DNA of 37,611 nucleotides from Rhodoglobus sp. Its GTDB lineage: Bacteria > Actinomycetota > Actinomycetes > Actinomycetales > Microbacteriaceae. This document shows, in pieces, positions 7,643-15,653 of this stretch (the first letter of the stretch is position 1; the number at the start of each line of letters is the position of its first letter). The DNA is taken from positions 1 to 37,611 of the forward strand of contig JAODLY010000042.1 in the NCBI GenBank assembly GCA_025464445.1. The letters are read 5' to 3'. The notes under the pieces are model-generated. The model saw only the letters and a list, made by a program, of their open reading frames with translations. It was not told the origin of the DNA and ran no database searches. The translations under genes and the position numbers were made by a program.

Positions 7643-8283
7643 TGTTCAGTCGTCTCGGTGTCGCCGCTGCCCTCGCGGCAACGATGATGTTGGCCGGATG
7701 CGTAGCCACTCCCAGCGTGCCGCCAGCGGCAACCGACACGGAGGTGCGTGCCTCGCTGGCAAACCAGAATGCCCAGTGGTGGCTCTCGATGTTCCCGGAC
7801 GAGCCGGTGCCGCAGGTGCAGGTTGTCCAGGCACTGGGCTATACCGCGCAATCGCAGGCCGTCAACGACTGTGTGGCTGCCACCGGACAGCCCGCGATCC
7901 GCAATCCGGCGGACAGTTCGCAGCCGGACTTTGCCAGCTACGAGCGGGTGCTGTGGTTCTGCTTCCAGCAGTACCCCGTGCGCACCCAGGACGTCATCGC
8001 CCAGGGCTACCTGAGCCATGACCAGCTGTCGTACCTCTACGACTACTACGTGCGACGGCTGGTTCCGTGCCTGGTGACTCTCGGCTTCCAGGTCGCCGGC
8101 GTACCCAATCGCGGACCCTTCATCGACTTGTCGAACGGCTACCCCAGCTGGAACCCCTACGACAAGCTCAACCCCCAGCCCACCGACAAGAGAGCGTGGG
8201 ACTCGGTCGTCGCCCAGTGCCCGCCGCCGCCGTTTGCACGGTTCCTCGCACCGCCGCGATACTCACAGGGCTTTGCGCCCTGA
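7639..8283 (+). CDS. Putative lipoprotein of unknown function
   Basis: A 214-residue protein with a lipoprotein signal peptide: two Met, a short basic n-region (FSR), a hydrophobic stretch and the lipobox LAGC, with the lipidated Cys at about residue 21. The mature part has no recognised domain; it is rich in Gln, Tyr and Pro, with Cys residues that may form disulfides outside the membrane (NDCVAATGQ, WFCFQQYP, VPCLVTLG, AQCPPPP). The start ATG overlaps the idi stop codon (ATGATG), indicating translational coupling; the second ATG at 7642 is equally possible. Nothing ties it to isoprenoid metabolism beyond position. Confidence 0.8.
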   Translation: MMFSRLGVAAALAATMMLAGCVATPSVPPAATDTEVRASLANQNAQWWLSMFPDEPVPQVQVVQALGYTAQSQAVNDCVAATGQPAIRNPADSSQPDFASYERVLWFCFQQYPVRTQDVIAQGYLSHDQLSYLYDYYVRRLVPCLVTLGFQVAGVPNRGPFIDLSNGYPSWNPYDKLNPQPTDKRAWDSVVAQCPPPPFARFLAPPRYSQGFAP

Positions 8284-8308
8284 CCGGCGAGCGCGAACCC
8301 GTCCGCGC

Positions 8309-8914
8309 TCAGCCGCCGAGCGATCCCGCGTCGGTCGACCGCACGTCGGTCGTGTGGAAGTTCTGGAAGCTGCGGGATGCCGTCGGCCCGCGCTGCCCCT
8401 GGTAGCGGTTCCCGTACCGGCCGGAGCCGTAGGGGTTGTCGACCGGCGAGCTCGTGCGGATGAAGCAGAGCTGGCCGATCTTCATCCCGGGCCACAGCTT
8501 GATCGGCAGCGTCGCGACGTTCGAGAGTTCGAGGGTCACGTGGCCGGAGAAGCCGGGGTCCACGAAGCCCGCCGTCGAGTGGGTGAGCAGGCCCAGCCGC
8601 CCCAGCGAACTCTTGCCCTCGAGGCGCGCTGCCACGTCATCCGGAAGCGTCACGAGCTCGAATGTCGAGCCCAGCACGAACTCGCCCGGGTGCAGGATGA
8701 ACGGCTGGTCTGCCTCGACCTCGACGAGATGGGTGAGATCGGGCTGGTCGACTGCGGGGTCGATGAACGGGTACTTGTGGTTGTCGAAGAGCCTGAAGAA
8801 GCGGTCGAGCCGCACGTCGATGCTCGACGGTTGCACCATCTCGAGGTCGAGGGGCTCGAGGCCGATGCGGCCGGCAGACAATTCAGCCCGGATGTCGCGG
8901 TCGGAAAGCAGCAT
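8309..8914 (-). CDS. dcd: dCTP deaminase
   Basis: Deaminates dCTP in the pathway to dUMP and dTTP; actinobacterial members such as that of Mycobacterium tuberculosis are bifunctional and also release diphosphate to give dUMP directly. The 201-residue protein shows the trimeric dUTPase-like fold motifs: MLLSDRDI at the start, [27 protein letters not shown], and the catalytic Glu region [11 protein letters not shown], and ends with the [11 protein letters not shown] nucleotide-covering segment. Whether it is bifunctional cannot be decided without an alignment. ATG at 8914 is preceded by TAGTCT with a 6-base gap (8921-8926), a leaderless-type promoter. It is convergent with the lipoprotein gene and divergent from the tRNA-Gly gene. 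Confidence 0.97.
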   Translation of the reverse strand: MLLSDRDIRAELSAGRIGLEPLDLEMVQPSSIDVRLDRFFRLFDNHKYPFIDPAVDQPDLTHLVEVEADQPFILHPGEFVLGSTFELVTLPDDVAARLEGKSSLGRLGLLTHSTAGFVDPGFSGHVTLELSNVATLPIKLWPGMKIGQLCFIRTSSPVDNPYGSGRYGNRYQGQRGPTASRSFQNFHTTDVRSTDAGSLGG

Positions 8915-8920
8915 CGCACC

Positions 8921-8934
8921 AGACTAGCTAGAAT
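8921..8934. promoter_or_regulatory. Back-to-back -10 elements for dcd and tRNA-Gly
   Basis: Minus-strand TAGTCT (complement of 8921-8926) lies 6 bases before the dcd ATG. Plus-strand TAGAAT at 8929-8934 matches TATAAT at five of six positions and would start a transcript about 20 bases upstream of the tRNA. The two hexamers are 2 bases apart, so polymerase could hardly occupy both at once. No good -35 boxes were found for either. Confidence 0.45.
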
Positions 8935-8961
8935 CGCTAACTAGCCGCTTTCGGCGGCCGC

Positions 8962-9035
8962 GCGGATGTAGTTCAATGGCAGAACTTCAGCTTCCCAAGC
9001 TGATAGCGCGGGTTCGATTCCCGTCATCCGCTCCA
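8962..9035 (+). tRNA. tRNA-Gly (anticodon CCC)
   Basis: Cloverleaf read directly: acceptor 5' strand GCGGATG (8962-8968) pairs with CATCCGC (9025-9031), discriminator T, and encoded CCA at 9033-9035. The anticodon stem is TCAGC/GCTGA with loop TTCCCAA, giving anticodon CCC that reads GGG. The T arm is the standard CGGGT-TCGATTC-CCG form. The gene is 74 nt with CCA. Confidence 0.96.
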
Positions 9036-9048
9036 GGTCTGCGAGGTT

Positions 9049-9930
9049 TCAGCTCGTCCCCTGCGCGGGCAACCCGCGCAACTTGTCAGGGTTGAAAATG
9101 ACGTAGAGGCTCTCGATGCCCTGCTCGCCCGCCGTGATCGAGCAGAAGGCGAAGGGCTCCCCGTCGCGGGACATGATGGCGGCACTCTCGCCGTTGGCCT
9201 CGACGAAGTCGATAGTGACGTCGGCCAGGCCGCTGATGCCTTCGGCGAGCAGCTTCGAGACCCGGTCGCGCCCCGCCACCGGGCGGCGGGCGGCCGCCAC
9301 CACTCCGCCACCGTCGGCGTAGAGCACGATGTCGTGCGCGAGCACCTTCTCCAACTGCTCGAGATCGCCGGATTGCGCCGCGCTGAAGAATGCCCGCAGG
9401 AGGCGGTCTCGCTCTGCCGGTGCCACGCGCTTCGAACGATGCTCCTCGAGATGGGCACGAGCCCGCCGTGCGAGTTGCCGGGCGTTCGCTTCGCTGGTTT
9501 CGAGCACCTCGGCGATCGCGCCGAAGTCGTAGTCGAACGCCTCCCGTAGAAGGTAGACGGCGCGCTCGGTGGGGGTCAGGCGCTCGAGCAGCAGAAGGAT
9601 CCCCACCTCGAGGGCTTCTTTGCGTTCGGCCCCCAACGCGGGATCGTTCTCGGTGAGCACGGGCTCTGGCAGCCATGGACCCACGTATGTCTCGCGTCGG
9701 GCCCGGCTGGAACCGGAGACGTTGATCGACAGCCGCGTGATAACGGTGGAGAGGAACGCCGAGGGGTTTCGAACCTGGGACCTGTCGGTGCCCTGCCAGC
9801 GGATCCAGGCATCCTGTACGACATCTTCGGCTTCGGCAACTGTGCCCAGCATGCGGTACGCGATTCCGAACAGCCGGGGCCGCACAGTTTCGAACTCGGC
9901 TGTGGCGGAGTCGATGTCGGGTTGCGGCAC
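9049..9930 (-). CDS. ECF41-type (SigJ-like) RNA polymerase sigma factor
   Basis: An extracytoplasmic-function sigma factor of 293 residues. Region 2 lies at about residues 10-80 (FGIAYRMLGTVAEAEDVVQDAWIRW), the linker has the ECF41 hallmark YVGPWLPEP at 82-90, and region 4 lies at about 105-160 (LTPTERAVYLLREAF, then the helix-turn-helix). Residues from about 175 form a SnoaL/NTF2-like domain with DGGG and the terminal NPDKL motif, known in ECF41 proteins to modulate activity in place of an anti-sigma factor. The start is GTG with GGGAGG 8 bases upstream. It lies 24 bases downstream of the qcrB homologue on the same strand and may be co-transcribed; the usual ECF41 partner (carboxymuconolactone decarboxylase or oxidoreductase gene) is not adjacent. 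Confidence 0.93.
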   Translation of the reverse strand: MPQPDIDSATAEFETVRPRLFGIAYRMLGTVAEAEDVVQDAWIRWQGTDRSQVRNPSAFLSTVITRLSINVSGSSRARRETYVGPWLPEPVLTENDPALGAERKEALEVGILLLLERLTPTERAVYLLREAFDYDFGAIAEVLETSEANARQLARRARAHLEEHRSKRVAPAERDRLLRAFFSAAQSGDLEQLEKVLAHDIVLYADGGGVVAAARRPVAGRDRVSKLLAEGISGLADVTIDFVEANGESAAIMSRDGEPFAFCSITAGEQGIESLYVIFNPDKLRGLPAQGTS

Positions 9931-9954
9931 TGACGTTGCCTCCCGGCTCGGGCC

Positions 9955-11592
9955 TCACCTGAGGCGATGATCGCCGTTCGACTCTACCTCGGCCTCTTTC
10001 AGTCCCCGGTCTCCCTCGAGTTCTTGGCTGGTGACAGGGCTCACCCGATCCTGGAAGAAGAACCGGGACAGGCGCGCTCGTAACCGCTGGCGCACGCTTA
10101 TGCGACCCAGGGCATCCGGTCGCAGCACGAGGGGAGCATCCTGCTCGAAATCGAGGAGCCGCGATTGTTCGTCGGCGTCGAGAGGCCTGTGCACCTCGAT
10201 GTACTCGCCGCCGGGCATCCGGACGATCCGCCCGGTTTCGACGCCGTGCAGCACCAGGTCACGATCGCGGCGCTGCAGCCCGAGCGCGATGCGCCGAGCA
10301 ATCACGAAGCCGGCAACAGGCCCCACGAGGATGATCACCTGGTACGCCGTCGTCACGGCTTCAATCGACACCCGGAATTGCGTGGCCACAACGTCGGAGC
10401 TGGCGGCGCCCCACAGCGTGGCGTAGAAGATCACGCCGGCGACACCGATCCCGGTGCGGGTGGGCGCATTGCGCGGCCGATCGAGGATGTGGTTCTCGCG
10501 CCGGTCGCCGGTGATCCACGCCTCGAAGAAGGGATACAGCGCGAGCACCGCCATGAAACCCCCGACCACGGCGAGCGGGGCCAGCACCGCCAGGGTCACC
10601 GTCTGGCCGAGTAGCTCGAACTCCCAGCCCTGCGGCACGAGCCGCAGGGCCCCGTCCAGGAATCCCATGTACCAGTCCGGCTGGCTGCCCGCGGTGGCGC
10701 TGCCGGGCGACGACGGCCCGTAGTTCCAGATCGGGTTGATCGTGACTGTCGCCGCGATCAGCAGGATGACGGCGGAGACGAGGAAGAACAGCCCGCCGCT
10801 GAGCGCCGCGTACCGCGGCAACAGCGGAATCCCCACGACCACGTCGTTGCTGCGCCCCGGGCCGGCGAACTGTGCCGGCCGTTGCGAGACCAGCAACACC
10901 ACGTACACGCCGATCAAAGCGACAATCACCAGCGGCACCACGATGGCGTGCACCGGGTAGAAGTTCGCGATGACCTGGCCGGGAAACTCGCCGCCGAAGA
11001 CCAGGAAGGCCAGCCAGGTGCCGATAACCGGGATGCCCAGAATCACGCCGTGCACGATCACCAGTCCCGCGCCAGAGAGCATGTCATCGGGCAGGGCGTA
11101 CCCGGTCCACCCCGCGACGAGGCAGAGCACGAACACGGCGAAGGCGACAAGCCAGTTGAGCTGCCGCGGCCGGCGAAACGCCCCGGTGAAGAACATGCTC
11201 AGCAGGTGCATCGCGATCGCCGCGAGCAGCAGCAGTGATGCCCAGTGGTGGGCCTGGCGGATTAGGAGCCCACCGCGCACCTCGAAAGAGATGTGAAGCG
11301 TCGAGTCGAGGGCCCGCGACATGTCGATGCCGAAAAGGGGATCGTACGGACCCTGGTAGGCCACAACCGTGGTCGACGGATCGAAGAAGAACACGAGGAA
11401 CACACCGGTGAGCACCACGACGATGAAGCTGTAGAAGGCCACCTCGGCGAACATGAACGACCAGTGGGTCGGCACCACCCTCGCTCCCAGCTTCGCGGCG
11501 GCCCGTCCGGCAGCTGAACGTTTGAGCGAATCGCTGAGGCGATCGGTCAGGTGCGATGCGGCGGTCATCATTTCTCGATTCGAAGAGGTCAT
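9955..11592 (-). CDS. Orphan cytochrome b (QcrB-like) with an altered haem ligand
   Basis: A 545-residue membrane protein homologous to the cytochrome b subunit of the actinobacterial bc1 complex, which carries two b haems and the quinone sites. Helix B has RQAHHWASLL and, 14 residues on, H129, giving the pair H115/H129. Helix D has YPVH (H215), but position 230, where usual QcrB has His (LIGLH), is Tyr (LIGVY). The Qo-site PEWY equivalent is PDWY in SAGSQPDWYMGF-like context. The C-terminal part has LQRRDRDLVLHGVETG and IEVHRPL, as in QcrB. Neither qcrA nor qcrC is adjacent, so this is a stand-alone paralogue; the regular operon is presumably elsewhere. The ATG at 11592 has no clear ribosome binding site; ATGs at 11571 and 11568 are alternatives. 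Confidence 0.88.
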   Translation of the reverse strand: MTSSNREMMTAASHLTDRLSDSLKRSAAGRAAAKLGARVVPTHWSFMFAEVAFYSFIVVVLTGVFLVFFFDPSTTVVAYQGPYDPLFGIDMSRALDSTLHISFEVRGGLLIRQAHHWASLLLLAAIAMHLLSMFFTGAFRRPRQLNWLVAFAVFVLCLVAGWTGYALPDDMLSGAGLVIVHGVILGIPVIGTWLAFLVFGGEFPGQVIANFYPVHAIVVPLVIVALIGVYVVLLVSQRPAQFAGPGRSNDVVVGIPLLPRYAALSGGLFFLVSAVILLIAATVTINPIWNYGPSSPGSATAGSQPDWYMGFLDGALRLVPQGWEFELLGQTVTLAVLAPLAVVGGFMAVLALYPFFEAWITGDRRENHILDRPRNAPTRTGIGVAGVIFYATLWGAASSDVVATQFRVSIEAVTTAYQVIILVGPVAGFVIARRIALGLQRRDRDLVLHGVETGRIVRMPGGEYIEVHRPLDADEQSRLLDFEQDAPLVLRPDALGRISVRQRLRARLSRFFFQDRVSPVTSQELEGDRGLKEAEVESNGDHRLR

Positions 11593-11694
11593 TAGTTAAG
11601 ACCGGGAAGGCGACGCATTCGTGACATCGGATGCCCCACTCGCCCCAGCCGTCGAAGCTGGGTATGGTCGAGACACCGCCGCCGAAGGGAACGA

Positions 11695-12342
11695 ATGACC
11701 GAGCTGGTACCCATCCCCTCGCCCGGTCTCACCCTGTTCTACGGCGAACCGGGCAACCCGGTAGTCGTCGTGCTGCACGACATGTACGGCAGGCTGCCCG
11801 GCCTCGACTCGTTCGCGGCGGCCCTCGCGAGCCGTGGGTTCCGGGTGGCCGTGCCCGACCTCTATGAGGGGTTCTGCACTGTCGACAGCGACACCGCACG
11901 ATCCCTCATGCGGCGGCTCGACATCGGCACGGCTCTCGCCGAAGTGGATGACGCGGTCGTCAAAGCGCAGGAGACCGGCATCGAGCGGGTGGGCCTTGTC
12001 GGATTCTCGCTTGGCGGATGGCTCGCACTCCTGCACGCGCAGGCCGGTGCCGTGGATGCCGTGGTCGCCTACTACGCGAGCCTGCCGATCGAAGACCACG
12101 GCGTCATCCCCTGCCCCGTGCTGCTGCAGTGGGCGGAGGTCGACGAGTGGCGCCCCACCGAGGAGCCAGAGCAGTTCGTCGGTCGCCTCAAGGACCACGG
12201 CACTCCCGTCACGGAGCACAGCTACATCGCTACACGGCACTCATTCGCCAACGCGAGCCTGCCTGGCAAGGTGGATGCCCAGGCCGCCGCCCTCGCGTTC
12301 GCCCGCACCACGGTGTTCCTGGAGCAGCACCTCATCGACTGA
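11695..12342 (+). CDS. Dienelactone hydrolase family protein
   Basis: A 215-residue cytosolic alpha/beta hydrolase. The oxyanion region is VVVLHDMYGRLPG, the nucleophile elbow is GFSLGG with S105 where classical dienelactone hydrolase has Cys, the acid residue is likely in WAEVDEW, and the His is in TRHSFAN. The substrate is unknown; 'dienelactone hydrolase' is a family name only. GAAGGGA lies 4 bases before the ATG, so the start is well supported. It runs divergently from qcrB (102 bases) and overlaps the convergent PhoD-like gene by 11 bases at the stop codons. Confidence 0.87.
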   Translation: MTELVPIPSPGLTLFYGEPGNPVVVVLHDMYGRLPGLDSFAAALASRGFRVAVPDLYEGFCTVDSDTARSLMRRLDIGTALAEVDDAVVKAQETGIERVGLVGFSLGGWLALLHAQAGAVDAVVAYYASLPIEDHGVIPCPVLLQWAEVDEWRPTEEPEQFVGRLKDHGTPVTEHSYIATRHSFANASLPGKVDAQAAALAFARTTVFLEQHLID

Positions 12343-13756
12343 GTGCTGCCGTGCCCTCCGGCCTTGCGGGGATGACGACCTCGTGCCCCATCGAGAAGTC
12401 GTCAGACAGCTCACGCACCTTGTCGACGAACCACCATTGGCAGGAAGCCGACTGGGGGCCGCTCTCCACGACGAGGAAACCGTGGCTGTCGAGGTCGCAC
12501 CACGCGAGGTCAGGCAGCATCCTCAGCAGGGCCGCCTCGTAGTTCTTCGACTCGGCCCCGCGCGGCCAGCCCATCTTGTCGTCGAGGTTCGGCGAGGTGA
12601 TCGACGTGGCAGTCCACTCGATGTACTCACCGTCGGGGTCGACGTGTTCGGCGGAGAAGTGAACGTCCCCGCTGAGCACGATCGTGCGGTCGGCGCCGCG
12701 CACGGCCTCCCGCAGCTGGTCGCGCTCCCAGGCGAATGACTCCCACAGGTCGTGGAAGGCGACCACCTCGTCCGCTTCGGTGAGCTTGAGCTTGCGAAGC
12801 GCGAACAGGGCGTCGGGATCGGCGGCAGCGGCTTCGACGCTCGCGAGCATCGACGGCATCGCCAGGAACGTCCAGCCCTGGATCGGCGTACCGATGCGGT
12901 CGAGCACGAACTCGCGCTGCTCGCGCCCCAGGCCCGTCTTGTCCGGCCCATCCGATCCTTCGGGGTCGGTGCGGGCCAGCCGCGCCTCCGTCAGGATGAT
13001 GCGGCCCGCGGTGCCGAGCGAGATCTCCTGCCACACAGCCCCGCCGTCCCGGGGATGCCGCAGCGTCGGCATCCAGTCGCTCCACGCGGTCATTGCGGCG
13101 GTGCGGCGATCGGCCCAGGTGCCGTCCTTCGCGGGGTCGTGCTCCTGGGCGCCACCGAGCCAGGCATTGTCGGAGAGCTCGTGGTCGTCGATAGTGGCGA
13201 TCACCGCATGGCGACTGTGCAGGAAGGCGAGGTCTGCGTCGCCCCGGTACAGCGCGTAGCGGGTGCTGTAGTCCTCGAAGCTCATACAGTCGGTCAGGGG
13301 TGCCATGGGGCGACCGATGCCCGCCCCCGGGGTCTGCTTGCCGCTGGGTACCTCGGCCGCCTCGTAGATGTAGTCGCCGAGGTGCAGCACGAAGTCGATG
13401 TCATCCATCGCGGCGACGGCCCGGTACGCGTTGAAGTAGCCGGAGTTGTATTTGGCGCACGACACCGCCGCGAACCGCACCGGGCGGTCGACCGGGATTG
13501 TGCGGAATGCCCCCTCAGCCGAGCGCTCGCCCGTCGCCTCGAACCAGTAGGTGTGGCGCTCGCCTGGCTCGAGGTCGTCGACGAGCACATGAACGGACCC
13601 CGTCACCGGATCGCTCGTGGTCTCGCCGCTTCGGCCACCGAGGTGCCAGGTGATCGGCGTGCCCGGCGCGACCCTCGCCCACAGCACGACGCTGTCGTGG
13701 GTCACGTCGCCGCTGGCGACCCCGAACGGGAATATCGACTGCGCGGCAGCTGGCAT
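12332..13756 (-). CDS. PhoD-like alkaline phosphatase/phosphodiesterase
   Basis: A 474-residue metallophosphoesterase of the PhoD family. The N-terminal domain (about residues 5-90, FPFGVASGDVTHDSVVLWARV) is the Fn3-like PhoD_N part; the catalytic domain has SCAKYNSGYFNAYRA, DFVLHLGDYIYE, ATIDDHELSDNAW and VLSGDVHFSAEH, which hold the metal-binding Asp, Asn and His residues. PhoD enzymes are normally exported by Tat. Here an in-frame TAG lies four codons upstream of the ATG, so there is no room for a signal peptide and the product is probably cytoplasmic. TAGGCT at 13763-13768 (minus strand) lies 6 bases before the ATG, fitting a leaderless start. The substrate is unknown. Confidence 0.92.
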   Translation of the reverse strand: MPAAAQSIFPFGVASGDVTHDSVVLWARVAPGTPITWHLGGRSGETTSDPVTGSVHVLVDDLEPGERHTYWFEATGERSAEGAFRTIPVDRPVRFAAVSCAKYNSGYFNAYRAVAAMDDIDFVLHLGDYIYEAAEVPSGKQTPGAGIGRPMAPLTDCMSFEDYSTRYALYRGDADLAFLHSRHAVIATIDDHELSDNAWLGGAQEHDPAKDGTWADRRTAAMTAWSDWMPTLRHPRDGGAVWQEISLGTAGRIILTEARLARTDPEGSDGPDKTGLGREQREFVLDRIGTPIQGWTFLAMPSMLASVEAAAADPDALFALRKLKLTEADEVVAFHDLWESFAWERDQLREAVRGADRTIVLSGDVHFSAEHVDPDGEYIEWTATSITSPNLDDKMGWPRGAESKNYEAALLRMLPDLAWCDLDSHGFLVVESGPQSASCQWWFVDKVRELSDDFSMGHEVVIPARPEGTAALSR

Positions 13757-13793
13757 GCCCGAAGCCTAGCGAGATTCACTTACGGGGTTCGGG

Positions 13794-14312
13794 CTATTTT
13801 GTGACGTCCCACAGGTGATGAACCGGGTCGTGCATGAAGTACTTGGCGAACGTCTCCACGGTGAAGGCGACCCCGTCGCTGCGGCGCCCGGGCCGCAACC
13901 ACTGGTCGCCGGATACCGCGGCGAACGAGACGGCTATCCGCTCGGCGGCGTCGAGCAATTCGGCAGACACGACCGCCGGGTCCTGCTCGTTGTACTTCTC
14001 GGCGACCGCGGTCTCGTCCTGGTCCCAATTCGGGTAGAGCGGGTCGTCCTCATCGAGCATGAGGTGCAGGCGGTAGTCGTAGAGCCTGAAGATGTCGCGG
14101 GTATGGGCCGCGTACTCGAGGGCAGACCAGGTCGCGTCATCCGGGCGTACGCGTACGTCGGCGCGCTCGAGCACGGCCGGCCAGGCTGCGGCGTTCGCAC
14201 GAACGATCGCCGCGACATCCGCTGCTTCGAATGTCGACGCGTCGAAACCGCACTCCGGGCACGGCTTCTCGATAACCCAGGTCCAGTTCTTCGTGTCGGG
14301 GGTGATGGCCAT
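13794..14312 (-). CDS. DinB-superfamily protein
   Basis: A 172-residue four-helix-bundle protein of the DinB/YfiT superfamily. Metal-binding His residues are visible in the usual positions: EYAAHTRDIF near residue 68 and HDPVHHLWD at the C-terminus. In Actinobacteria relatives act as mycothiol-dependent transferases or thiol-linked stress enzymes, but the reaction is not known for this one. Two Cys (KPCPECGFD) lie near the N-terminus, which is unusual and may form a small metal or redox site. The start ATG has GGGAG 11 bases upstream, a rather long spacing. It lies 37 bases upstream of the PhoD-like gene's start in the same direction. Confidence 0.85.
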   Translation of the reverse strand: MAITPDTKNWTWVIEKPCPECGFDASTFEAADVAAIVRANAAAWPAVLERADVRVRPDDATWSALEYAAHTRDIFRLYDYRLHLMLDEDDPLYPNWDQDETAVAEKYNEQDPAVVSAELLDAAERIAVSFAAVSGDQWLRPGRRSDGVAFTVETFAKYFMHDPVHHLWDVTK

Positions 14313-14415
14313 GGGTCAATCGTCTCCCGACCGGCCTACCGGGTACCGTAGATTTCGTGCCAACCTCAGCCCCGGTCTTCCCGCCGCGCAGCCCTCGGCG
14401 TCGAACCTCGCCCGC

Positions 14416-14943
14416 ATGAGTAGCCGCCCCTCCACGATCACGCGCACCTGGCTGGCCTTCGCCGCCATCGGCACCGGGCTCATCCATGTCGCGCTCGTCA
14501 TCGGCGCTCCGCTCCCGCTCGGTATCGTGTTTGCGCTGCTCGGGCTCGTGGAGTTCGTCTGGGGCGTCCTGACCTTTGCCCGCGAGGGCGTGGCGTACCC
14601 GCGGGCCGTGCTCCTGGGCGCGCTGCTTCCGGTGCTCGGGTGGGGCCTCCTGCTCGCGGCATCAACGGTGTCGGGCGCGGTCGCGGTGCCGGTGCCCCTG
14701 CTGCCGCTCGCGGTCACGACGCTGTTCGAGCTCTTCATCGCCGGCACTGTCGCAGCTCACCTGCGTCGCACAGGTGACGGAGCGCCCCGGGTCCCCAGCC
14801 TCGGGCGCTACCTCGCCGGACTGGTCGCGGGCATCGTCGTCGTTGTCGGTCTCACCGCGCCAGCACTCGCCGCGACCCAGGTCGGGTCGTCCGGCCAGCC
14901 GGGGCAGCCGTCGCCGTCGATTCTGCCCGGGCACGACCACTAG
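14416..14943 (+). CDS. Small multi-pass membrane protein of unknown function
   Basis: A 175-residue protein with four to five hydrophobic helices (TWLAFAAIGTGLIHVALVIGAP, IVFALLGLVEFVWGVLTF, AVLLGALLPVLGWGLLLAAS, VPVPLLPLAVTTLFELFIAGT and a last helix near residues 135-155), and a short polar C-terminal tail ending in GHDH. The N-terminal HVALV region resembles small actinobacterial membrane proteins sometimes found with haem or copper genes, but no family is recognised. The ATG is chosen as the first that gives a sensible helix order; no ribosome binding site is seen. The haem oxygenase gene follows after 56 bases in the same direction. Confidence 0.72.
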   Translation: MSSRPSTITRTWLAFAAIGTGLIHVALVIGAPLPLGIVFALLGLVEFVWGVLTFAREGVAYPRAVLLGALLPVLGWGLLLAASTVSGAVAVPVPLLPLAVTTLFELFIAGTVAAHLRRTGDGAPRVPSLGRYLAGLVAGIVVVVGLTAPALAATQVGSSGQPGQPSPSILPGHDH

Positions 14944-14999
14944 GCGGTCGGCGCGGTTCTGTAGGCTGGGCGTCACCTTCCTCCCGCATATGGAGCACC

Positions 15000-15647
15000 T
15001 TGAGCGTCATCCCCTTCTCGCAGGCCCTCCGCGAGCGCACCCGCAGCAGTCACGGCGCGAGCGAGGGGGCCGATTTCATGAGCGACCTCATGACCGGAAA
15101 GGGCACCCGCGACGACTACATCGCCCTCGTCGCGCAGCACTATTTCATCTATGCAGCGCTCGAGGCTGCGGCGACACCCTTCGCCCACGACCCGATTGCA
15201 TCCCGTTTCATCACGCCACAGCTCACCCGCCTGCCCGCCATCGAGGCCGACCTGGCGTTCCTCCTCGGCGACGACTGGCGTGGGCAGATCGCACCGCTGC
15301 CGACCACCGGGCACTATGTCGCGCGCATCGAGCAGGTCGCGCACGAGGGCTGGATTGGCGGCTTCGTCGCCCACCACTACACCCGCTACCTCGGTGACCT
15401 CTCCGGTGGCCAGGCGATCCGCACGCTCATGCAGCGCCAATTCGGATTCGAGACAAACGGCGTCGGCTTCTACCTCTTCGACCAGATCGCGAAGCCCCGC
15501 GAGTTCAAGGAGACGTACCGCGACGAACTCGACGCGGCCGGTTGGGATGCCGCGGAGCGCGAGCGCGTGATCGACGAGGTCATGCGCGCCTACTGCTTCA
15601 ACACCGAGTTGTTCGCAGACCTCGCCCGCGCGAAAGCCGCTGCCTGA
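15000..15647 (+). CDS. Haem oxygenase (HmuO type)
   Basis: Cytosolic enzyme that opens haem to biliverdin with release of iron and CO, used for iron acquisition from haem. The 215-residue helical protein keeps the proximal His (H18 in RSSHGASEG), the FMSDLMTG segment, ALVAQHYFIYAALE, and the distal-helix glycine motif in HHYTRYLGDLSGGQAI. These match HmuO of Corynebacterium. The start must be the TTG at 15000, since the next ATG would remove the proximal His; GGAG lies 4 bases before it. TAGGCT near 14962 is a likely -10 giving a short leader. Nothing like a haem importer is adjacent. Confidence 0.93.
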   Translation: MSVIPFSQALRERTRSSHGASEGADFMSDLMTGKGTRDDYIALVAQHYFIYAALEAAATPFAHDPIASRFITPQLTRLPAIEADLAFLLGDDWRGQIAPLPTTGHYVARIEQVAHEGWIGGFVAHHYTRYLGDLSGGQAIRTLMQRQFGFETNGVGFYLFDQIAKPREFKETYRDELDAAGWDAAERERVIDEVMRAYCFNTELFADLARAKAAA

Positions 15648-15653
15648 GCAGAA

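Noticed and set aside
12752-13804. A 350-codon open frame on the plus strand over the PhoD-like gene
   Set aside because: It is the antisense shadow of a well-conserved protein; the product is rich in Arg, Gly and His without any family motif. Long antisense frames are expected at this GC content.
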